64,000 nt of DNA from Rhizobium rhizogenes (GCF_002005205.3 NZ_CP019701.2:186001-250000), one strand, 5' to 3'. Numbered from the stretch's first letter, positions 36,475-46,559 are shown. The notes: generated by a model from the sequence alone, not told the origin. Translations and numbers: made by a program.

Positions 36475-36493
36475 CGCAAGCTTCGGCGACTAG
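36475..36493 (+). promoter_or_regulatory. Promoter-like motif before flhA
   Basis: CGCAAGC, 8 bases, CTAG: the same core and spacing as before motA, 112 nt upstream of flhA. Confidence 0.4.
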
Positions 36494-36605
36494 TGATGGG
36501 CTGAAGCATCGGACCGAATTGCGCGAACCGTTTCGAAAACCGATGCCGCGGAACCGTGCGGCGGCTTTTCCGTCGCCCTTCTCATGAAGAGACAGGACGA
36601 TTTTT

Positions 36606-38693
36606 ATGGCGCAACCACCAGTCATCTCCTTGCCCAAGGTAAGTCCGAGCACGCGTGACATCGGTTTCGCACTGGGCATCGTGGCGATCCTCTGCGTTCT
36701 CTTCCTGCCCATTCCGGTCATGCTGGTGGATATCGGGCTGGCGTTCTCGATCGCGCTTTCGGTCCTCATCCTCATGGTGGCCCTTTGGATCCAGCGCCCG
36801 CTGGATTTCTCGTCTTTCCCGACCGTGCTGCTGATCGCGACCATGATCCGCCTGTCGCTGAACATTGCGACGACGCGTGTCATCCTGTCGCACGGCAATG
36901 AGGGGCCGACCGCGGCGGGCGGCGTGATCGCCGGTTTCTCCAGCCTCGTCATGTCCGGCGATTTCGTCATCGGTCTGATCGTCTTTCTGATCCTGATCAC
37001 CGTCAACTTCATCGTCATTACCAAGGGTGCGACACGTATCGCGGAAGTCGGTGCGCGCTTCACCCTGGATGCCATTCCCGGCAAACAGATGTCGATTGAC
37101 GCGGATCTGTCCGCCGGCATCATCGACGAGAAGGAAGCGCAGCGCCGCCGCCGCGAGCTGGAAGAGGAAAGTTCCTTCTTCGGTTCGATGGACGGTGCCT
37201 CGAAATTCGTCCGCGGCGACGCCATTGCCGGCCTCATCATCACCGCGATCAATATTTTCGGTGGCATCATCATCGGTTATTTCCGCCACGGCATGCCGAT
37301 CGGCGAAGCAGCCGACGTTTTCGTCAAGCTTTCCGTCGGTGACGGCATCGTTTCGCAGATCCCGGCCCTGATCGTATCGCTGGCCGCCGGCCTTCTGGTC
37401 TCGCGCGGCGGCACCGCCGGTTCGACGGATCAGGCCGTCGTCAATCAGCTGAGCGGTTACCCGCGTGCGCTCATGGTTTCGGCCATGCTGATGGGGCTGC
37501 TTGCCGTCATTCCGGGCCTTCCGTTCCTGCCCTTCATCTTCCTGGGCGGCATCATGGCCTTCGGCAGCTGGTATATTCCGCGCCAGGCGGAAGCCGAAAG
37601 CGCGCTTCGCCGCCAGGAAGAGGAGAACAAGGTTCTTCAGACCACGGAGGCGGAAAAGGATTCGGTCAAACAGGTGCTGAAGACGGCCGAGATCGAACTC
37701 GCACTTGGCAAGCAGGTTTCGACCCGCCTTCTCGGGGCGCATCAGGAACTGGCCTTCCGTGTCGGCAAGATGCGCAAGAAATTCGCCACCCAGTACGGTT
37801 TCGTCGTGCCGGAGATCAAGGTCTCAGACGATATCATGATCCCGGAAAAGGCCTATCAAATCCGTGTCCACGGCACGACCATCGCGTCAAGCAACCTGCG
37901 TGTCGGCGATGTTCTTGTCGTGACCGGGGCAGGGCGCAAACCGAGCATTCCCGGCGACGAGATCCGCGAGCCCGCTTTCGGCATGCCCGCCGTCTCGATC
38001 CTCGAGACCTTTACCGAAGACCTGAAGCGCGAAGGTTTCCACCCGATCGACAACGTCTCCGTCGTGCTGACGCATCTGAGCGAAGTCATCCGCAACAACC
38101 TGCCACAGCTTCTGTCCTACAAGGACGTGAAGATCCTCATCGACAGGCTTGATCCGGAATACAAGAAGCTGGCAGATGAAATCTGCTCGTCGCATATGTC
38201 CTATTCCGGCCTGCAGGCGGTTCTGAAACTGCTGCTTGCCGAACGTGTGTCGATCCGCAACCTGCATCTCATTCTTGAAGCGGTTGCCGAACTCGCGCCG
38301 CATGTGCGCAAGACGGAACAGATCGTCGAACACGTACGGGTGCGCATGTCGCAGCAGCTTTGCGGCGATCTGGCGGACAATGGCGTGCTGCGCGTCCTGC
38401 GCCTCGGCAACAAATGGGACATGGTTTTCCATCAGGCGCTCAAGCGCGACCAAAAGGGCGAGATCGTCGAATTCGACATCGATCCGCGTCACCTTGAGGA
38501 GTTTTCGGAGCAGGCGTCCAAAGTTATCCGTGAATTCATGGATCGCGGCCTGCCCTTTGTCCTTGTAACCTCGCCGGAAACGCGGTCCTATGTGCGCATG
38601 ATTATCGAGCGACTCTTTGCCACCCTGCCGGTTCTTTCGCATGTAGAACTGGCCAAGGGGCTGGAGATCAAGATCCTGGGCGCCATTTCATGA
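36606..38693 (+). CDS. flhA: Flagellar export protein FlhA
   Basis: Largest export component, 695 residues: about eight N-terminal membrane helices (20-330) and a cytoplasmic domain (350-695) that docks chaperones and substrates. The FHIPEP-family motif is in the loop near 140-170 ([20 protein letters not shown]). The C-terminal domain has [20 protein letters not shown] and [20 protein letters not shown]. It overlaps fliR by ATGA. Confidence 0.97.
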   Translation: MAQPPVISLPKVSPSTRDIGFALGIVAILCVLFLPIPVMLVDIGLAFSIALSVLILMVALWIQRPLDFSSFPTVLLIATMIRLSLNIATTRVILSHGNEGPTAAGGVIAGFSSLVMSGDFVIGLIVFLILITVNFIVITKGATRIAEVGARFTLDAIPGKQMSIDADLSAGIIDEKEAQRRRRELEEESSFFGSMDGASKFVRGDAIAGLIITAINIFGGIIIGYFRHGMPIGEAADVFVKLSVGDGIVSQIPALIVSLAAGLLVSRGGTAGSTDQAVVNQLSGYPRALMVSAMLMGLLAVIPGLPFLPFIFLGGIMAFGSWYIPRQAEAESALRRQEEENKVLQTTEAEKDSVKQVLKTAEIELALGKQVSTRLLGAHQELAFRVGKMRKKFATQYGFVVPEIKVSDDIMIPEKAYQIRVHGTTIASSNLRVGDVLVVTGAGRKPSIPGDEIREPAFGMPAVSILETFTEDLKREGFHPIDNVSVVLTHLSEVIRNNLPQLLSYKDVKILIDRLDPEYKKLADEICSSHMSYSGLQAVLKLLLAERVSIRNLHLILEAVAELAPHVRKTEQIVEHVRVRMSQQLCGDLADNGVLRVLRLGNKWDMVFHQALKRDQKGEIVEFDIDPRHLEEFSEQASKVIREFMDRGLPFVLVTSPETRSYVRMIIERLFATLPVLSHVELAKGLEIKILGAIS

Positions 38694-39445
38694 TAACCGA
38701 CCCGCAAGGGACCATTATCGCGTTGTTCCTTGCCATTTGTCGTATCGGCGCCTGTTTCATGACGATGCCGGGCTTTTCCAGTTCGCGCATCTCACCGCAG
38801 ATCCGCATGCTGCTGTGCGTCGCGGTATCCATGGCGCTCCTGCCCGTGCTTTGGGATACGATCTATCCGAAGGTCTCTGGTGCAAGTCAGGGCACGGTCG
38901 TCGGCCTCATCTTCACCGAGATCGTTATCGGGGCGATGTATGGCCTGATCGCACGGTTTTATACGCTCGGTTTCCAGTTCACGGGCGCGCTCATTGGCGC
39001 TTCCATCGGCCTCAGCGCTCCTGGCGGTGCGGATGTCATCGAAGACGTGCAGGAAAACCAGATATCCAACTTCATCACCTTCGGCGGCCTGCTGGTACTG
39101 TTCATGCTGGATTTCCACCATATTGTCCTGAAGGCGCTGGTGGATTCCTATACCGCCACGCCGGTCGGCGCCCTCATCAGCGGCCAGAAGATGCTGATCA
39201 CGCTTACCGATACGCTGAGGGCAACCTTCTCGATCATGCTGCGGCTTGCAAGCCCCTTTGTGATCTATGGCCTGATGTTCAACGTCGCGGTCGGTCTCAT
39301 CAACAAGCTTGCGCCGCAGATCCCGGTCTATTTCATCTCGACGCCCTTCGTTCTCGCGGGCGGTATCTTCATGCTCTATCTGTCGGTCGCCGCCCTCATC
39401 CGCCAGTTCGTGGATGGTTTCGGCCCGGTCTTCATCGGCTTCTGA
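38690..39445 (+). CDS. fliR: Flagellar export gate protein FliR
   Basis: 251 residues with about six membrane helices. Signatures are [20 protein letters not shown] and [20 protein letters not shown]. Completes the FliPQR gate. Coupled to flhA by a 4-bp overlap. Confidence 0.94.
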   Translation: MITDPQGTIIALFLAICRIGACFMTMPGFSSSRISPQIRMLLCVAVSMALLPVLWDTIYPKVSGASQGTVVGLIFTEIVIGAMYGLIARFYTLGFQFTGALIGASIGLSAPGGADVIEDVQENQISNFITFGGLLVLFMLDFHHIVLKALVDSYTATPVGALISGQKMLITLTDTLRATFSIMLRLASPFVIYGLMFNVAVGLINKLAPQIPVYFISTPFVLAGGIFMLYLSVAALIRQFVDGFGPVFIGF

Positions 39446-39460
39446 TCGGGAGAAAACGCC

Positions 39461-39880
39461 ATGGCGTCGGACAAGCGCTCCGCCAAGCTCAAACGTCTCG
39501 TAACGGTACAGCGTCACATGGAGAAGATGGCAGAGGTGGAGCTTGCCGACACCACGCGTGTCCGGACCGAGGTGGCGCAATCCATGGACAATGTGCTGGA
39601 AGCGATGAGTTCCATGGAGCCGGTGCACCAGACGTTTTCCAGGCATTATTCGGATCGTTACGGCCGTCTGGTGGTCAAGGACCGCCAGCTCGCCGGCGTG
39701 CAGCAATTGCAGGAAAACAAAGTGCTGAAGGAAAAGACCAAGGCGGACCGGCTGGAGGACAGGATGCATCTCGCCCGCGATCTCGAGGATCGTGAAGCCG
39801 ATGATAATGCAATCTATGATCTGCTTGAAATGACAAACGCATCCCGGACACCAGCCTCCAGCAAGGTTGGCGATCCATAA
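39461..39880 (+). CDS. Coiled-coil flagellar protein, FliJ candidate
   Basis: 139 residues, almost entirely charged helix (KRLVTVQRHMEKMAEVELAD, then QLQENKVLKEKTKADRLEDR). No membrane segment. Size and coiled-coil nature fit FliJ, the central stalk of the FliI ATPase, which is otherwise not seen. Placement 15 bp after fliR supports a role in export. Assignment is by architecture only. Ribosome binding site GGGAG. Confidence 0.65.
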   Translation: MASDKRSAKLKRLVTVQRHMEKMAEVELADTTRVRTEVAQSMDNVLEAMSSMEPVHQTFSRHYSDRYGRLVVKDRQLAGVQQLQENKVLKEKTKADRLEDRMHLARDLEDREADDNAIYDLLEMTNASRTPASSKVGDP

Positions 39881-39995
39881 TCTGTCCCATTGTTGCATCG
39901 CGGGCGTTTTTGAAGAGGCCTCCGGCGATGTTTCTTGATTGAACGAACGCGTCGGCTTTCCCTGTCATGCGTTCTTCACCTCGGGAGATCGGGAC

Positions 39996-40553
39996 GTGGC
40001 GATATCGGTTATAAGTGATCTGGTGATGGATGTGGTGCGCGCCGCGGACCCTCAGGAAGTACAGGTCGCCCAGGAAAAACTGAAGGCGAACAAGGCGGCC
40101 TTTGCTGCCACCAGCCTTGCCGATGCCGGCAAGGGTTTTGGCGCCGCCGTCGATATGCTGGATGGCGCCTCCTCGAAGGCGGGCCTTGGCGATACCAATA
40201 TTCGTTCAGCGCGCACGGAGATTCCCGAAACATACCGCAAATATGAAGCCTCGGTACTCCAGACCTTCGTTGCCAACATGCTGCCGAAAGACAGCGAGGA
40301 AGTCTATGGCAAGGGTAATGCCGGCGAAATCTGGAAAAGTATGATGGCCGAACAGTTTGCCGACACGATCTCCAGAAATGGCGGCGTCGGCATTGCAGAA
40401 CAGGCTTACAAGGATGCGCTGCGGAAAGCCGAAAGCAAGGGCATTACCGACGTTTCCATGAATGAAAAAGACCATAATGCTGCAATTCGGATGGTGGCGG
40501 AGTTCGAGCGGCAGGTCCTCGGCGTTTCCAATGAGAAAACGGACGAGGCTTGA
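39996..40553 (+). CDS. flgJ: Rod-binding protein FlgJ (muramidase-less)
   Basis: 185 residues from a GTG with GGGAGATCGGGAC upstream. Contains the rod-binding domain (YEASVLQTFVANMLPKDSEE, then GNAGEIWKSMMAEQFADTIS). The C-terminal glucosaminidase domain of enterobacterial FlgJ is absent, as usual in alphaproteobacteria. A TTG start 57 bp upstream is open but has no ribosome binding site. The next gene begins 29 bp after the stop codon from the chosen start. Confidence 0.85.
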   Translation: MAISVISDLVMDVVRAADPQEVQVAQEKLKANKAAFAATSLADAGKGFGAAVDMLDGASSKAGLGDTNIRSARTEIPETYRKYEASVLQTFVANMLPKDSEEVYGKGNAGEIWKSMMAEQFADTISRNGGVGIAEQAYKDALRKAESKGITDVSMNEKDHNAAIRMVAEFERQVLGVSNEKTDEA

Positions 40554-40582
40554 AAATGAAAAACCTTAACGAGGAGACAAGC

Positions 40583-40951
40583 ATGGACCTTATGTCGAAC
40601 GACCACCGTATCCAATCCGTTCTCGGCCGCCTTGAGATGATCATCGACAATGAGAACGACAATATCGGTAAGGACCCGCAATTCGACTTCAAGGTTTCCA
40701 ATGCCCATAAAAGCCGTTGCCTCTATGAGTTGACCATGCTGTTTCGCGACACACCGCGCGAGGAAATCGCAAGCGGTTATCTGGAGCAGGTGAAGGGCAT
40801 CAAGTCCAAGCTTGCGACCAATGCCAGCCGCGTCGAGGCGCATCTGAACGCGGTTCGTGCTGTCGCGGACCTGCTGAAGAACGCGATCCAGGAAGCCGAC
40901 ACGGACGGCACCTACTCGCAGGAACAGTTCATGTACGGCGCAGCCTCCTGA
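40583..40951 (+). CDS. Small helical flagellar protein, FlgN candidate
   Basis: 122 residues from the ATG with GAGGAG 6 nt upstream; an ATG at 40556 would add nine residues. All-helical, with SNDHRIQSVLGRLEMIIDNE and SRVEAHLNAVRAVADLLKNA. Size and helical hairpin pattern resemble FlgN, the FlgK/FlgL export chaperone, but the similarity is weak. Overlaps the next gene by 1 bp. Confidence 0.65.
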   Translation: MDLMSNDHRIQSVLGRLEMIIDNENDNIGKDPQFDFKVSNAHKSRCLYELTMLFRDTPREEIASGYLEQVKGIKSKLATNASRVEAHLNAVRAVADLLKNAIQEADTDGTYSQEQFMYGAAS

Positions 40952-41493
40952 TGTTGAAGCTTTTTCTCACCGGCGTCTGGGTTTGCGCCGTCACGCTCGG
41001 CGCGGTGTATTTCTCCGTCCAGATGGCGACGGCACCCGCGCCGGGGGATGAGGCGGGCGCGAAAAAGGCCAATCTGCAACTGGTCAAGGGCGAGAGCATC
41101 ACCATCCCCGTCATCAATGACGGCGGCGTGAACGGCTATTTCCTCAGCCGGATTTCGCTGCGTGTCGACAAGGACAAGATGGCGAAGATCGAGCTGCCGG
41201 CAACGCAGCTGATGACCGACGAATTGTTCACGCTTCTGGCGGGTTCGTCCATGGTCAACATCGCCAATATTTCCACCTTCGATCCCGAGGCCTTCAAGCA
41301 GCGCATCCGCGAGGGGCTGAACAAGAGGCTCGATGACGAAGTGGTCGAGGACGTGCTGATCGAACAGCTCGATTATCTGTCCAAGGCCGATATTCGCGAG
41401 CAGAATGGCAATGGCACACCCCGTTCGGTCAAGATCGTCGAGGGCGAGAAGGCCGAGGCCGGAAAAGAAGCGGCCGCCGCGCCAAGCCACTGA
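40951..41493 (+). CDS. Membrane-anchored protein at the end of the flagellar operon
   Basis: 180 residues: N-terminal membrane helix (about 3-25, LFLTGVWVCAVTLGAVYFSV), then a periplasmic domain (ITIPVINDGGVNGYFLSRIS, then MTDELFTLLAGSSMVNIANI). The layout recalls FliL, but the sequence is too distant to claim it. Overlap of stop and start codons (TGATG) ties it to the preceding gene. It ends the island. Confidence 0.7.
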   Translation: MLKLFLTGVWVCAVTLGAVYFSVQMATAPAPGDEAGAKKANLQLVKGESITIPVINDGGVNGYFLSRISLRVDKDKMAKIELPATQLMTDELFTLLAGSSMVNIANISTFDPEAFKQRIREGLNKRLDDEVVEDVLIEQLDYLSKADIREQNGNGTPRSVKIVEGEKAEAGKEAAAAPSH

Positions 41494-41501
41494 TACCGGA
41501 A

Positions 41502-41518
41502 GGCGCGGCTCACGCGCC
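41502..41518 (+). terminator. Stem-loop at the end of the flagellar island
   Basis: GGCGCG-GCTCA-CGCGCC directly after the last flagellar gene, followed by a second GC-rich stem (GGGCCG/CGGCCC). No T run. Possible Rho-independent end without poly-T, or a 3' stabilising structure. Confidence 0.4.
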
Positions 41519-41693
41519 GGGCCGGCGCAAAGCGGCCCACCGTTCTGGTTAATCCTTCCTTTGGATGACCCCGGGCATTCGAGCGATTGCTTTCAGGGTA
41601 ACTTCAACCTGCACCTGTATAAACAAACCCATGAGCCGCCGTCCCGCAACCATGCGCCGGACCGGCGGCAGGTTTGGCATTCGGGGGTTGGCA

Positions 41694-42392
41694 ATGAATT
41701 TCGCGGCAGGTTTTGCGCGGCCGGGATCGCAACGGAACATTCATGGACTGCGTGTCTGTGATCTCGACTGGAACGGTGCGCTGGAGCTCGTCAGCAGCCG
41801 GGCTTCGGCTTGCGAAGGGCACACGATGCTCTCGTTTCTCACCATCGACAAAGCCAGGCAGTCCCTCAGGGATGTCGCCTATCGCGAGATTCTGAAAAGC
41901 TGCCTGCTTCTGCCGCAGGGCAAGGCCATGATCGCCGCCACCCGGGGCGAAAATGGCAGGCCTCTGTCCGCCGCCATCGATGGCGTCGCTTTCGTCATGG
42001 CGCTTCTGACCTATATGGCGGTCCCGAAACGGATCGGCGTTGCAGGCGACGACGCGGCACAGCTCGGTGAAGTGCTGGCGAAGCTGCGCGCTCACGCGCC
42101 CTGGCATGACTTCGTGATGCTCGGCCGCGACACCTCAGGGGTGAAGGTCGATGTTCTGCTTGCCGGTATGCTCGGTGAAAATCAGGAGAAATGGCTGCAC
42201 CGCACCGTCAGCCGTGACGATGCGCGCGTCGCAATCGCGGTCGGCCCGCTGTTCAAGGTACTTTCGTCCGAAGTGGCGGGCATGCCGGAAATCTTCCGCA
42301 AGCTGCATATGAGCTGGCTCTACAGCCTCTGCGCCGAACCCTGGCACATTGCACTTGGCAAGACTGAGACGGGTTCGCGGAGCCCGCGTTAA
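41694..42392 (+). CDS. WecG/TagA family (GT26) glycosyltransferase
   Basis: 232 residues. The C-terminal part has the family pattern: VLLAGMLGENQEKWLHRTVS, ARVAIAVGPLFKVLSSEVAG, then LHMSWLYSLCAEPWHIA. The N-terminal part has DLDWNGALELVSSRASACEG. GT26 enzymes add the second sugar to an undecaprenyl-linked primer in polysaccharide or teichoic acid synthesis. Several family positions are altered (GLGxPKQE-like is GMLGENQE), so the substrate may differ. Start chosen for GGGGG 6 nt upstream. Followed by a Wzz-like gene. Confidence 0.82.
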   Translation: MNFAAGFARPGSQRNIHGLRVCDLDWNGALELVSSRASACEGHTMLSFLTIDKARQSLRDVAYREILKSCLLLPQGKAMIAATRGENGRPLSAAIDGVAFVMALLTYMAVPKRIGVAGDDAAQLGEVLAKLRAHAPWHDFVMLGRDTSGVKVDVLLAGMLGENQEKWLHRTVSRDDARVAIAVGPLFKVLSSEVAGMPEIFRKLHMSWLYSLCAEPWHIALGKTETGSRSPR

Positions 42393-42419
42393 CCATTTGT
42401 TTGCCACGATCCTTTAACC
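42389..42419 (+). promoter_or_regulatory. CtrA-like half-sites before the Wzz-like gene
   Basis: TTAACCAT (42389-42396), an exact CtrA half-site overlapping the stop codon of the glycosyltransferase gene, and TTAACC (42414-42419). They lie 62-92 bp upstream of the next start codon. Confidence 0.35.
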
Positions 42420-42480
42420 TCTCGTAAGGTTTTGACAGTCGCCCGTTGCGGGCGGCATCGAGGGTGGCAGACGGCTTCAG

Positions 42481-44250
42481 ATGGTTGATCACAGTCCGGA
42501 TATGATGGCGGTTCGCCCGGAAGAGGACGATGTCGCCGTGCCCACGTCGCAATGGCGCAGACAGTGTCTGCGGCTTCTGACCGCCGGCTGTGTCGCGGCC
42601 GCGACCGCCACAGGTGCTGCGCTTCCGCTTTTGCTGATCGATTCCGGTTTTCGCGGCTATGTCTCGCAGGCCCGGATCGAAGTCACGCAATCTTCCTATG
42701 ATGCTCCGGATGCGGCCCGCTTTCTGGCGATGGCCCGGCGCACGCTATTATCCCCTTCGGGGCTCGACCGGGTAACCGCCGACCTCAAGCTGAAAGCCGC
42801 CGATATGGTCGGGGTTCGCAATCAGGGTGAGCTTGGCCTGCTTGTCGATCTGCTGACAGGGACGGACGCACGCCCGCTTTCCCCGCGCGAGGCGCTGAAT
42901 GGTGCGGTGGGCGAGGCAATACGGCTGGAACTGACGCCGGATGAAAATACGCTGGTCGTAACCTCCAGGGCAGCCACACCGGAAGCCGCCATGCGACTGA
43001 CGGATTATCTTTCGATGCGGGTCATGGCGGATGGCAGGGCCGGCACCATGACACCGGCCATGCGCCAGACGGAACGGGCGCGGACAAGGCTCGATGAGGC
43101 GGAAGCGGCACTGAACGGCTTCCAGATGCGCCATGGCGATGCCGTCCTGTCGGAAGTGCAGCAGCTAGAGCAGCAATTGCGTGACGTGAACGACAGCCTT
43201 GCCAGAATGGCGCAGCAGCAACAGTCTCTTCAGGCCGATCTGGCGGTCGCTGCCGCACTCAAGCCGAATGATGTGCTGTCAAAGCCCGTGCCGGCAGGCG
43301 CGGCTTTCTCGGTGCTTGAGGATATCCGGCAGAAACATGCGACGGCCAGCATGGCGCTTGCCAGCGTATCGGTCGATTACGGGCCTAAGCACCCCCGCCG
43401 CATTGCCGCGCAGAATGCTGTTGATGCCGTACAGGCGCTTGCCGCCCCTGCCTTGCGCCAATTGGTCGATGGCCTGCGGGCGGATGAAAAACGCATCACC
43501 CAGGAGATCGCGACCGCCAGTGGTGAGCGCAAACAGCACCTTGACCGGCTGAATGGCCTTGGCGTTCCCCCCGGTGAACTTTCCCGGCTGCAGGCAGAGC
43601 TGGAGACGGCGCGAAATACCTATCTGGAAGCAAGCGAGCGTCGCGATCTGTCCGCATCCACCACTCCGGCCGTGGAGACTCGCCTGACGAAGAAGGCGGC
43701 CCCCGGAGAATTGTCCCGTGATCTGACGCAGGCGGCGATGATGGCGGGCGGCGGCGGCCTGATCGGTCTGCTGGGCAGCCTTTATCTCCTGAGCTACCGC
43801 CGTCACGATGAGGAACAGGAGGGCCAGCTGGTTGTCGAAAATGGAGTGCAACTTCCGCCCTCCATGGATGAGCCGGAGCAATCCCTTCAGTTTTCCGAAT
43901 TCGAGCAAATCGAGCCGGCGGTTTTTGATGATCTCGAAGAGCTTGCCGCGGATGATGTCCAGCCTGAAGACGCCTTCGCCGACTATTATGCCGAGGCCGC
44001 GAATGATGCTGACGACATGCCGTTGGACGAGCGTGTGCGGCAGGTTCTGATGGGTAACCGCACCGCCAGAACCGTCGACCAGATGTCGCCAGAGCTTCCG
44101 CCATTGCTCGGTGAAGCCCTTGCCGGACACTTCGATCATGAGCAGGCCGAAGCCGAGGAGTTGGCGGAATTGAGACGCGAGCTGGCGCATCTGAGGGAGC
44201 GTCTTGCCGATTACGCCGATCACCGTGACGGCTACCGCAAAACTGCCTGA
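42481..44250 (+). CDS. Wzz/ExoP-type polysaccharide chain-length protein without kinase domain
   Basis: 589 residues: membrane helix at about 33-53 and a periplasmic region with coiled coil (195-260 and 330-395), including [18 protein letters not shown] (ExoP-family motif). A second membrane helix follows at about 418-438 and then a 150-residue acidic cytoplasmic tail. ExoP-type proteins usually end in a tyrosine kinase with Walker motifs; none is present here. The tail ([30 protein letters not shown]) is rich in Asp, Glu and Tyr. Function in polysaccharide export or length control is inferred. The ribosome binding site is weak. Confidence 0.8.
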   Translation: MVDHSPDMMAVRPEEDDVAVPTSQWRRQCLRLLTAGCVAAATATGAALPLLLIDSGFRGYVSQARIEVTQSSYDAPDAARFLAMARRTLLSPSGLDRVTADLKLKAADMVGVRNQGELGLLVDLLTGTDARPLSPREALNGAVGEAIRLELTPDENTLVVTSRAATPEAAMRLTDYLSMRVMADGRAGTMTPAMRQTERARTRLDEAEAALNGFQMRHGDAVLSEVQQLEQQLRDVNDSLARMAQQQQSLQADLAVAAALKPNDVLSKPVPAGAAFSVLEDIRQKHATASMALASVSVDYGPKHPRRIAAQNAVDAVQALAAPALRQLVDGLRADEKRITQEIATASGERKQHLDRLNGLGVPPGELSRLQAELETARNTYLEASERRDLSASTTPAVETRLTKKAAPGELSRDLTQAAMMAGGGGLIGLLGSLYLLSYRRHDEEQEGQLVVENGVQLPPSMDEPEQSLQFSEFEQIEPAVFDDLEELAADDVQPEDAFADYYAEAANDADDMPLDERVRQVLMGNRTARTVDQMSPELPPLLGEALAGHFDHEQAEAEELAELRRELAHLRERLADYADHRDGYRKTA

Positions 44251-44327
44251 CGAGGCTGCATTTTTGCTTGCATTCCTGCAAAGGGGGCACCATACGGGGC
44301 CAACGTAATCCAGCAGGAGCAAGACGC

Positions 44328-45227
44328 ATGGCAGTTGTGATTGACGGGAAGGCGAAGGCGGCTTCGGTAACGGAGGCGGTCCGCATATCGGCAGAAGCGC
44401 TCGAGGCGGAACGGGGCGTCAAGCCCGGTCTCGCAGTCGTCATCGTCGGGAATGATCCGGCCAGCCATGCCTATGTGAATTCCAAGAGCAAGATGGCCAA
44501 GCAATGCGGCTTCAACTCCATCCAGCACACGCTGCCGGAAGAGACGACGCAAGGCGAGCTTCTGAAGCTGGTCGGCGAACTGAACGCCGATGCCTCCATT
44601 CACGGCGTTCTGGTGCAGCTTCCGCTGCCGAAGCATTTCAATTCCGATGAGATCATCCAGTCGATCCTGCCCGAGAAGGATGTCGACGGTCTGAGCGTGC
44701 TCAACGCCGGCAAGCTGGCGACAGGCGATCTCGCCACCGGCCTTATTTCCTGCACGCCCGCCGGCGCCATGCTTCTGGTGCGCGGCATTCATGGCGACGA
44801 TCTTTCCGGCCTGAACGCCGTGGTCATCGGTCGCTCGAACCTGTTCGGCAAGCCCATGGGCCAGCTTCTCCTCAATGCCAATGCCACGGTGACCATGGCG
44901 CATTCGCGCACCAGGGATCTCGCCACCGTCTGCAAGGCGGCCGATATTCTCGTCGCGGCCGTCGGTCGCGCGGCAATGGTGAAGGGCGACTGGGTGAAGC
45001 CGGGCGCGACCGTCATCGATGTCGGCATCAACCGTATTCCTGCTCCCGAAAAGGGCGAAGGCAAGTCGAAGCTGGTGGGCGATGTGGCCTTTGACGAGGC
45101 AAGCGCCGTTGCCGCCGCCATCACGCCGGTTCCGGGCGGTGTCGGCCCGATGACGATCGCCATGCTGATGGCGAATACCGTCATCGCCGCCTATCGTTCG
45201 CTGGGCAAGGCCGCGCCGACGTTCTGA
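44328..45227 (+). CDS. folD: Methylenetetrahydrofolate dehydrogenase/cyclohydrolase FolD
   Basis: Bifunctional enzyme of one-carbon metabolism, converting 5,10-methylene-THF to 10-formyl-THF with NADP. 299 residues with catalytic Tyr49 and Lys53 in [29 protein letters not shown]-binding [18 protein letters not shown], and [19 protein letters not shown]. Ribosome binding site CAGGAGC. Stands alone between the polysaccharide pair and the palindromic element. Confidence 0.97.
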   Translation: MAVVIDGKAKAASVTEAVRISAEALEAERGVKPGLAVVIVGNDPASHAYVNSKSKMAKQCGFNSIQHTLPEETTQGELLKLVGELNADASIHGVLVQLPLPKHFNSDEIIQSILPEKDVDGLSVLNAGKLATGDLATGLISCTPAGAMLLVRGIHGDDLSGLNAVVIGRSNLFGKPMGQLLLNANATVTMAHSRTRDLATVCKAADILVAAVGRAAMVKGDWVKPGATVIDVGINRIPAPEKGEGKSKLVGDVAFDEASAVAAAITPVPGGVGPMTIAMLMANTVIAAYRSLGKAAPTF

Positions 45228-45291
45228 AGGCCTGTCGCGCGCTGTTGGGCTTCGTGTTATGCAGCGCAGAATTCGAGCCGCCGTACCCTCA

Positions 45292-45412
45292 CTTCCGTCA
45301 TTCCGGCCTTGAGCCGGAATCCAGCCGACACGCGTCTGCGCGGTGGAGAGAGTCGTTTCAGCCCAAGGACTTGGGCTGGCTGGATACCGGCTCAGGGCCG
45401 GTATGACGGAAA
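45292..45412. repeat. Palindromic intergenic element (RIME-like)
   Basis: About 120 bp. Each outer arm is itself a hairpin: ATTCCGGC-CTTGA-GCCGGAAT on the left and ATACCGGC-TCAGG-GCCGGTAT on the right. The arms are also inverted copies of each other (CTTCCGTCATTCCGG against CCGGTATGACGGAAA). Between them is a further stem CAGCCCAAG / CTTGGGCTG. The structure resembles the RIME elements of rhizobia, which have two large palindromes. It lies between convergent folD and aglR and may also serve as terminator. No gene is seen in 45228-45473. Confidence 0.75.
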
Positions 45413-45473
45413 TGGTGGACCTCAAGGACGCAGCGAACGTTGACCCTGTCTTGTCGTTCGCTGTTTGCGTGGT

Positions 45474-46499
45474 TCACCCCTTCGGAGCCGGTCCCGTCGA
45501 AGCGCGCACCACAAGCTCCGCTTTCCAGAGCTCCTGATGGGGCTCCATCTGCTCGAACTTGATACGGTTGATTAGTCGCTGCCCGACGCGAACGCCCGCA
45601 GCCCTTAGCGATGAGCGTGTGGTCGTCAACGGCACGGAAAAATTATCCGGTTTCAGCAGCGGCAGCACGTCGTCATGGGCAATCAGCGAAATATCCTTGC
45701 CGGGTTTTAACCCCCGCTGGTTCATCGAGCGGATAGCGCCGAGCGCAAGCGCGGTACTGGCGCAGAGAATGGCGGTCGGCTTTTCCGGCTGAGACAGCAG
45801 CGCCTCCATGCCGAGATAACCCTCCTCGTCCGTCATGCTGCTGTGCCGTTTATTGGCCGGGTGCAGGGCGAGGCCGCTTGCCTCGAGTGCCTTCTCCACC
45901 CCGAGACAGCGCCGGTAGGTGAAATCATAGCCTTCCGGGCCGTTCAAAAGCCCGATGCGCTTATGACCGAGCTGGAGGAGAAGCTGGGTCGCATCGCGAA
46001 ACGCGCCCTCATTGTCCACATCGAGATAGGGATAATTCTCCTCCACGCCGACGGACCTGCCATGCACGAGGAAGGGCAGGGAGAGCGACTGCATCATGGC
46101 AACGCGCGCATCGTTCTTTTTCATATAGGCGAGATAGATGCCATCAACGCTGCCGCTTGCCGCCAGCCCACGCAGGGCTTCACGCTCCTTTTCCGGCTCC
46201 GTCGGCATGATGACGAGATGAAAGCCGCTGCGCGACGCTTCCTCGCCGAGACCGCTTAAGAATTCGCCGAAATGCACATCGGAACGGTGGTGTTCGCCAA
46301 TCGGCATGACAAGCCCGATGGAACCGACCTTGCCGGTCGCCAGCCGCTGTGCTGCGGCATTGGGGCGATAACCGGTCTTTTCGGCAGCTTCGATGACGCG
46401 CCGGCGCGTTTCCGCGCTCACCTCGGGATAGCCGTTGAGCGCCCTGCTGATGGTGGTCTGCGAAATGCCCAGCAGTTGCGACAACTGTTTCAGGTTCAT
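45474..46499 (-). CDS. aglR: LacI-family repressor of the alpha-glucoside operon
   Basis: 341 residues from the chosen ATG: helix-turn-helix at the N-terminus (MNLKQLSQLLGISQTTISRA, then NGYPEVSAETRRRVIEAAEK) and a periplasmic-binding-protein-like effector domain (GSIGLVMPIGEHHRSDVHFG). Earlier in-frame starts at 46517 and 46562 are possible; the chosen one has GGAGG 11 nt upstream and begins at the conserved helix. Divergent from aglE, with a matching palindromic operator on each side of the intergenic region. Alpha-glucosides or derivatives are the likely inducers. Confidence 0.88.
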   Translation of the reverse strand: MNLKQLSQLLGISQTTISRALNGYPEVSAETRRRVIEAAEKTGYRPNAAAQRLATGKVGSIGLVMPIGEHHRSDVHFGEFLSGLGEEASRSGFHLVIMPTEPEKEREALRGLAASGSVDGIYLAYMKKNDARVAMMQSLSLPFLVHGRSVGVEENYPYLDVDNEGAFRDATQLLLQLGHKRIGLLNGPEGYDFTYRRCLGVEKALEASGLALHPANKRHSSMTDEEGYLGMEALLSQPEKPTAILCASTALALGAIRSMNQRGLKPGKDISLIAHDDVLPLLKPDNFSVPLTTTRSSLRAAGVRVGQRLINRIKFEQMEPHQELWKAELVVRASTGPAPKG

Positions 46500-46559
46500 G
46501 TCTTTAATTTCCTCCATGCGTGCACCCCGGGAAGCGGCAAAAGCCTCTCCTCGCATTCC

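Noticed and set aside
45343..45537. Short plus-strand open frame over the palindromic element
   Set aside because: It spans the hairpins and runs antisense into the 3' end of aglR; no ribosome binding site or similarity.
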